Source: UBA9647 sp963739335
Lineage (GTDB): Bacteria; Bacteroidota; Ignavibacteria; UBA10030
Direction of reading: 5' to 3'
NCBI GenBank assembly: GCA_963739335.1
Contig: CAVUAC010000044.1
Span: 1 to 64,000, forward strand
DNA length: 64,000 nt
Below the pieces are notes generated by a model, which was not told where the DNA came from, did no database searches, and worked only from the letters and a program-made list of their open reading frames with translations. Both the position numbers and the translations under genes were made by a program. Below are positions 63,762 to 64,000 of the stretch, one piece after another (positions within the stretch are counted from its first letter, which is position 1; every line of letters starts with the position of its first letter).

Positions 63762-63817
63762 AAGTTGGGTCTGGCTCTGTGCGTGTACGGATTGATTTGT
63801 ACTGTTCGTTTTCGCAG

Positions 63818-64000
63818 TTACTTCCCAAGCCCTTCCAGAACCGCCTGGGCGATGCACCGCTGCTGCTCTTCAGTCAATTCGGTATGGATGGGAAGGGACA
63901 GCACTTCCGCGGCAGCGCGTTCCGTTTTGGGGAATGATCCCTTTGGTTTCCCTACCTTTTCGTACGCCTGCTGAAGATGGAGCGGGATGGGATAGTAGAT
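63818..64000 (-). CDS. DegT/DnrJ/EryC1-type aminotransferase, C-terminal part
   Basis: The last 60 residues read IYYPIPLHLQQAYEK, ERAAAEVLSLPIHTELTEEQ and end at 63818, the conserved end of sugar aminotransferases that make amino sugars for surface polysaccharides. The rest lies outside the window. It fits the glycan genes beside it. Confidence 0.85.
   Translation of the reverse strand: MYYPIPLHLQQAYEKVGKPKGSFPKTERAAAEVLSLPIHTELTEEQQRCIAQAVLEGLGK

Overview
This 64 kb window most likely comes from a bacterium of the Bacteroidota/Chlorobi/Ignavibacteria assemblage. Three things suggest this: a secreted protein with a type IX secretion (Por-type) C-terminal sorting domain, several very large multi-PAS sensor proteins, and roughly balanced base composition. 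The placement is an inference; no rRNA is present. Almost every gene lies on the minus strand; tRNA-Arg, tadA and its upstream neighbour are the exceptions.

Region 1 (1-12.2 kb) is a signalling island: response regulators, a 5-PAS histidine kinase, a CheB-CheR-PAS fusion, a membrane PAS protein that ends in a Cys-rich motif instead of a kinase, and a CheB/receiver chimera that has lost key residues of both halves. A lytic transglycosylase follows.

Region 2 (12.7-32.5 kb) is a large gas-vesicle locus read right to left. It holds gvpH, gvpF/L (four copies), gvpA, gvpN, gvpO, gvpG, gvpK, gvpJ and a gvpS/M-like gene. It also carries genes that are not part of the minimal set: a double-headed ArsA/Get3-type ATPase, a GvpF/L protein fused to a J-domain, a CDC48-type double AAA+ ATPase, an NtrB/NtrC-like pair with the sigma-54 GAFTGA loop, and several small coiled-coil, zinc-ribbon or winged-helix proteins. 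I read this as a chaperone and unfoldase network that handles the hydrophobic shell protein GvpA, placed under dedicated two-component control. It is the most interesting system in the window.

Region 3 (32.7-45.3 kb) is a second signalling island: NarX/NarL-type kinase and regulator pairs, stand-alone receivers and a giant kinase of about 2,375 residues with 14 PAS and 2 GAF domains. Many of the signalling genes here and in region 1 carry frameshifts, so either the assembly has indel errors or the sensor repertoire is decaying.

Region 4 (45.8-64 kb) is housekeeping: tRNA-Arg(TCG) with a duplicated 3' end, a D-amino-acid transaminase, glgX, tadA, prfA, a YqhQ-type membrane protein, a T9SS-exported metallopeptidase, and a string of envelope genes (flippase, Trm112-like protein, thioesterase, accA, GT2/phosphoglycosyltransferase fusion, dolichol-phosphate-mannose-synthase-like GT2, DegT aminotransferase).

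The window is rich in palindromic dispersed repeats. They include elements bounded by inverted repeats, short hairpin arrays, a family sitting at gene 3' ends and supplying stop codons, and the small GxxExxY and four-helix-bundle ORFs with their characteristic low-complexity flanks.
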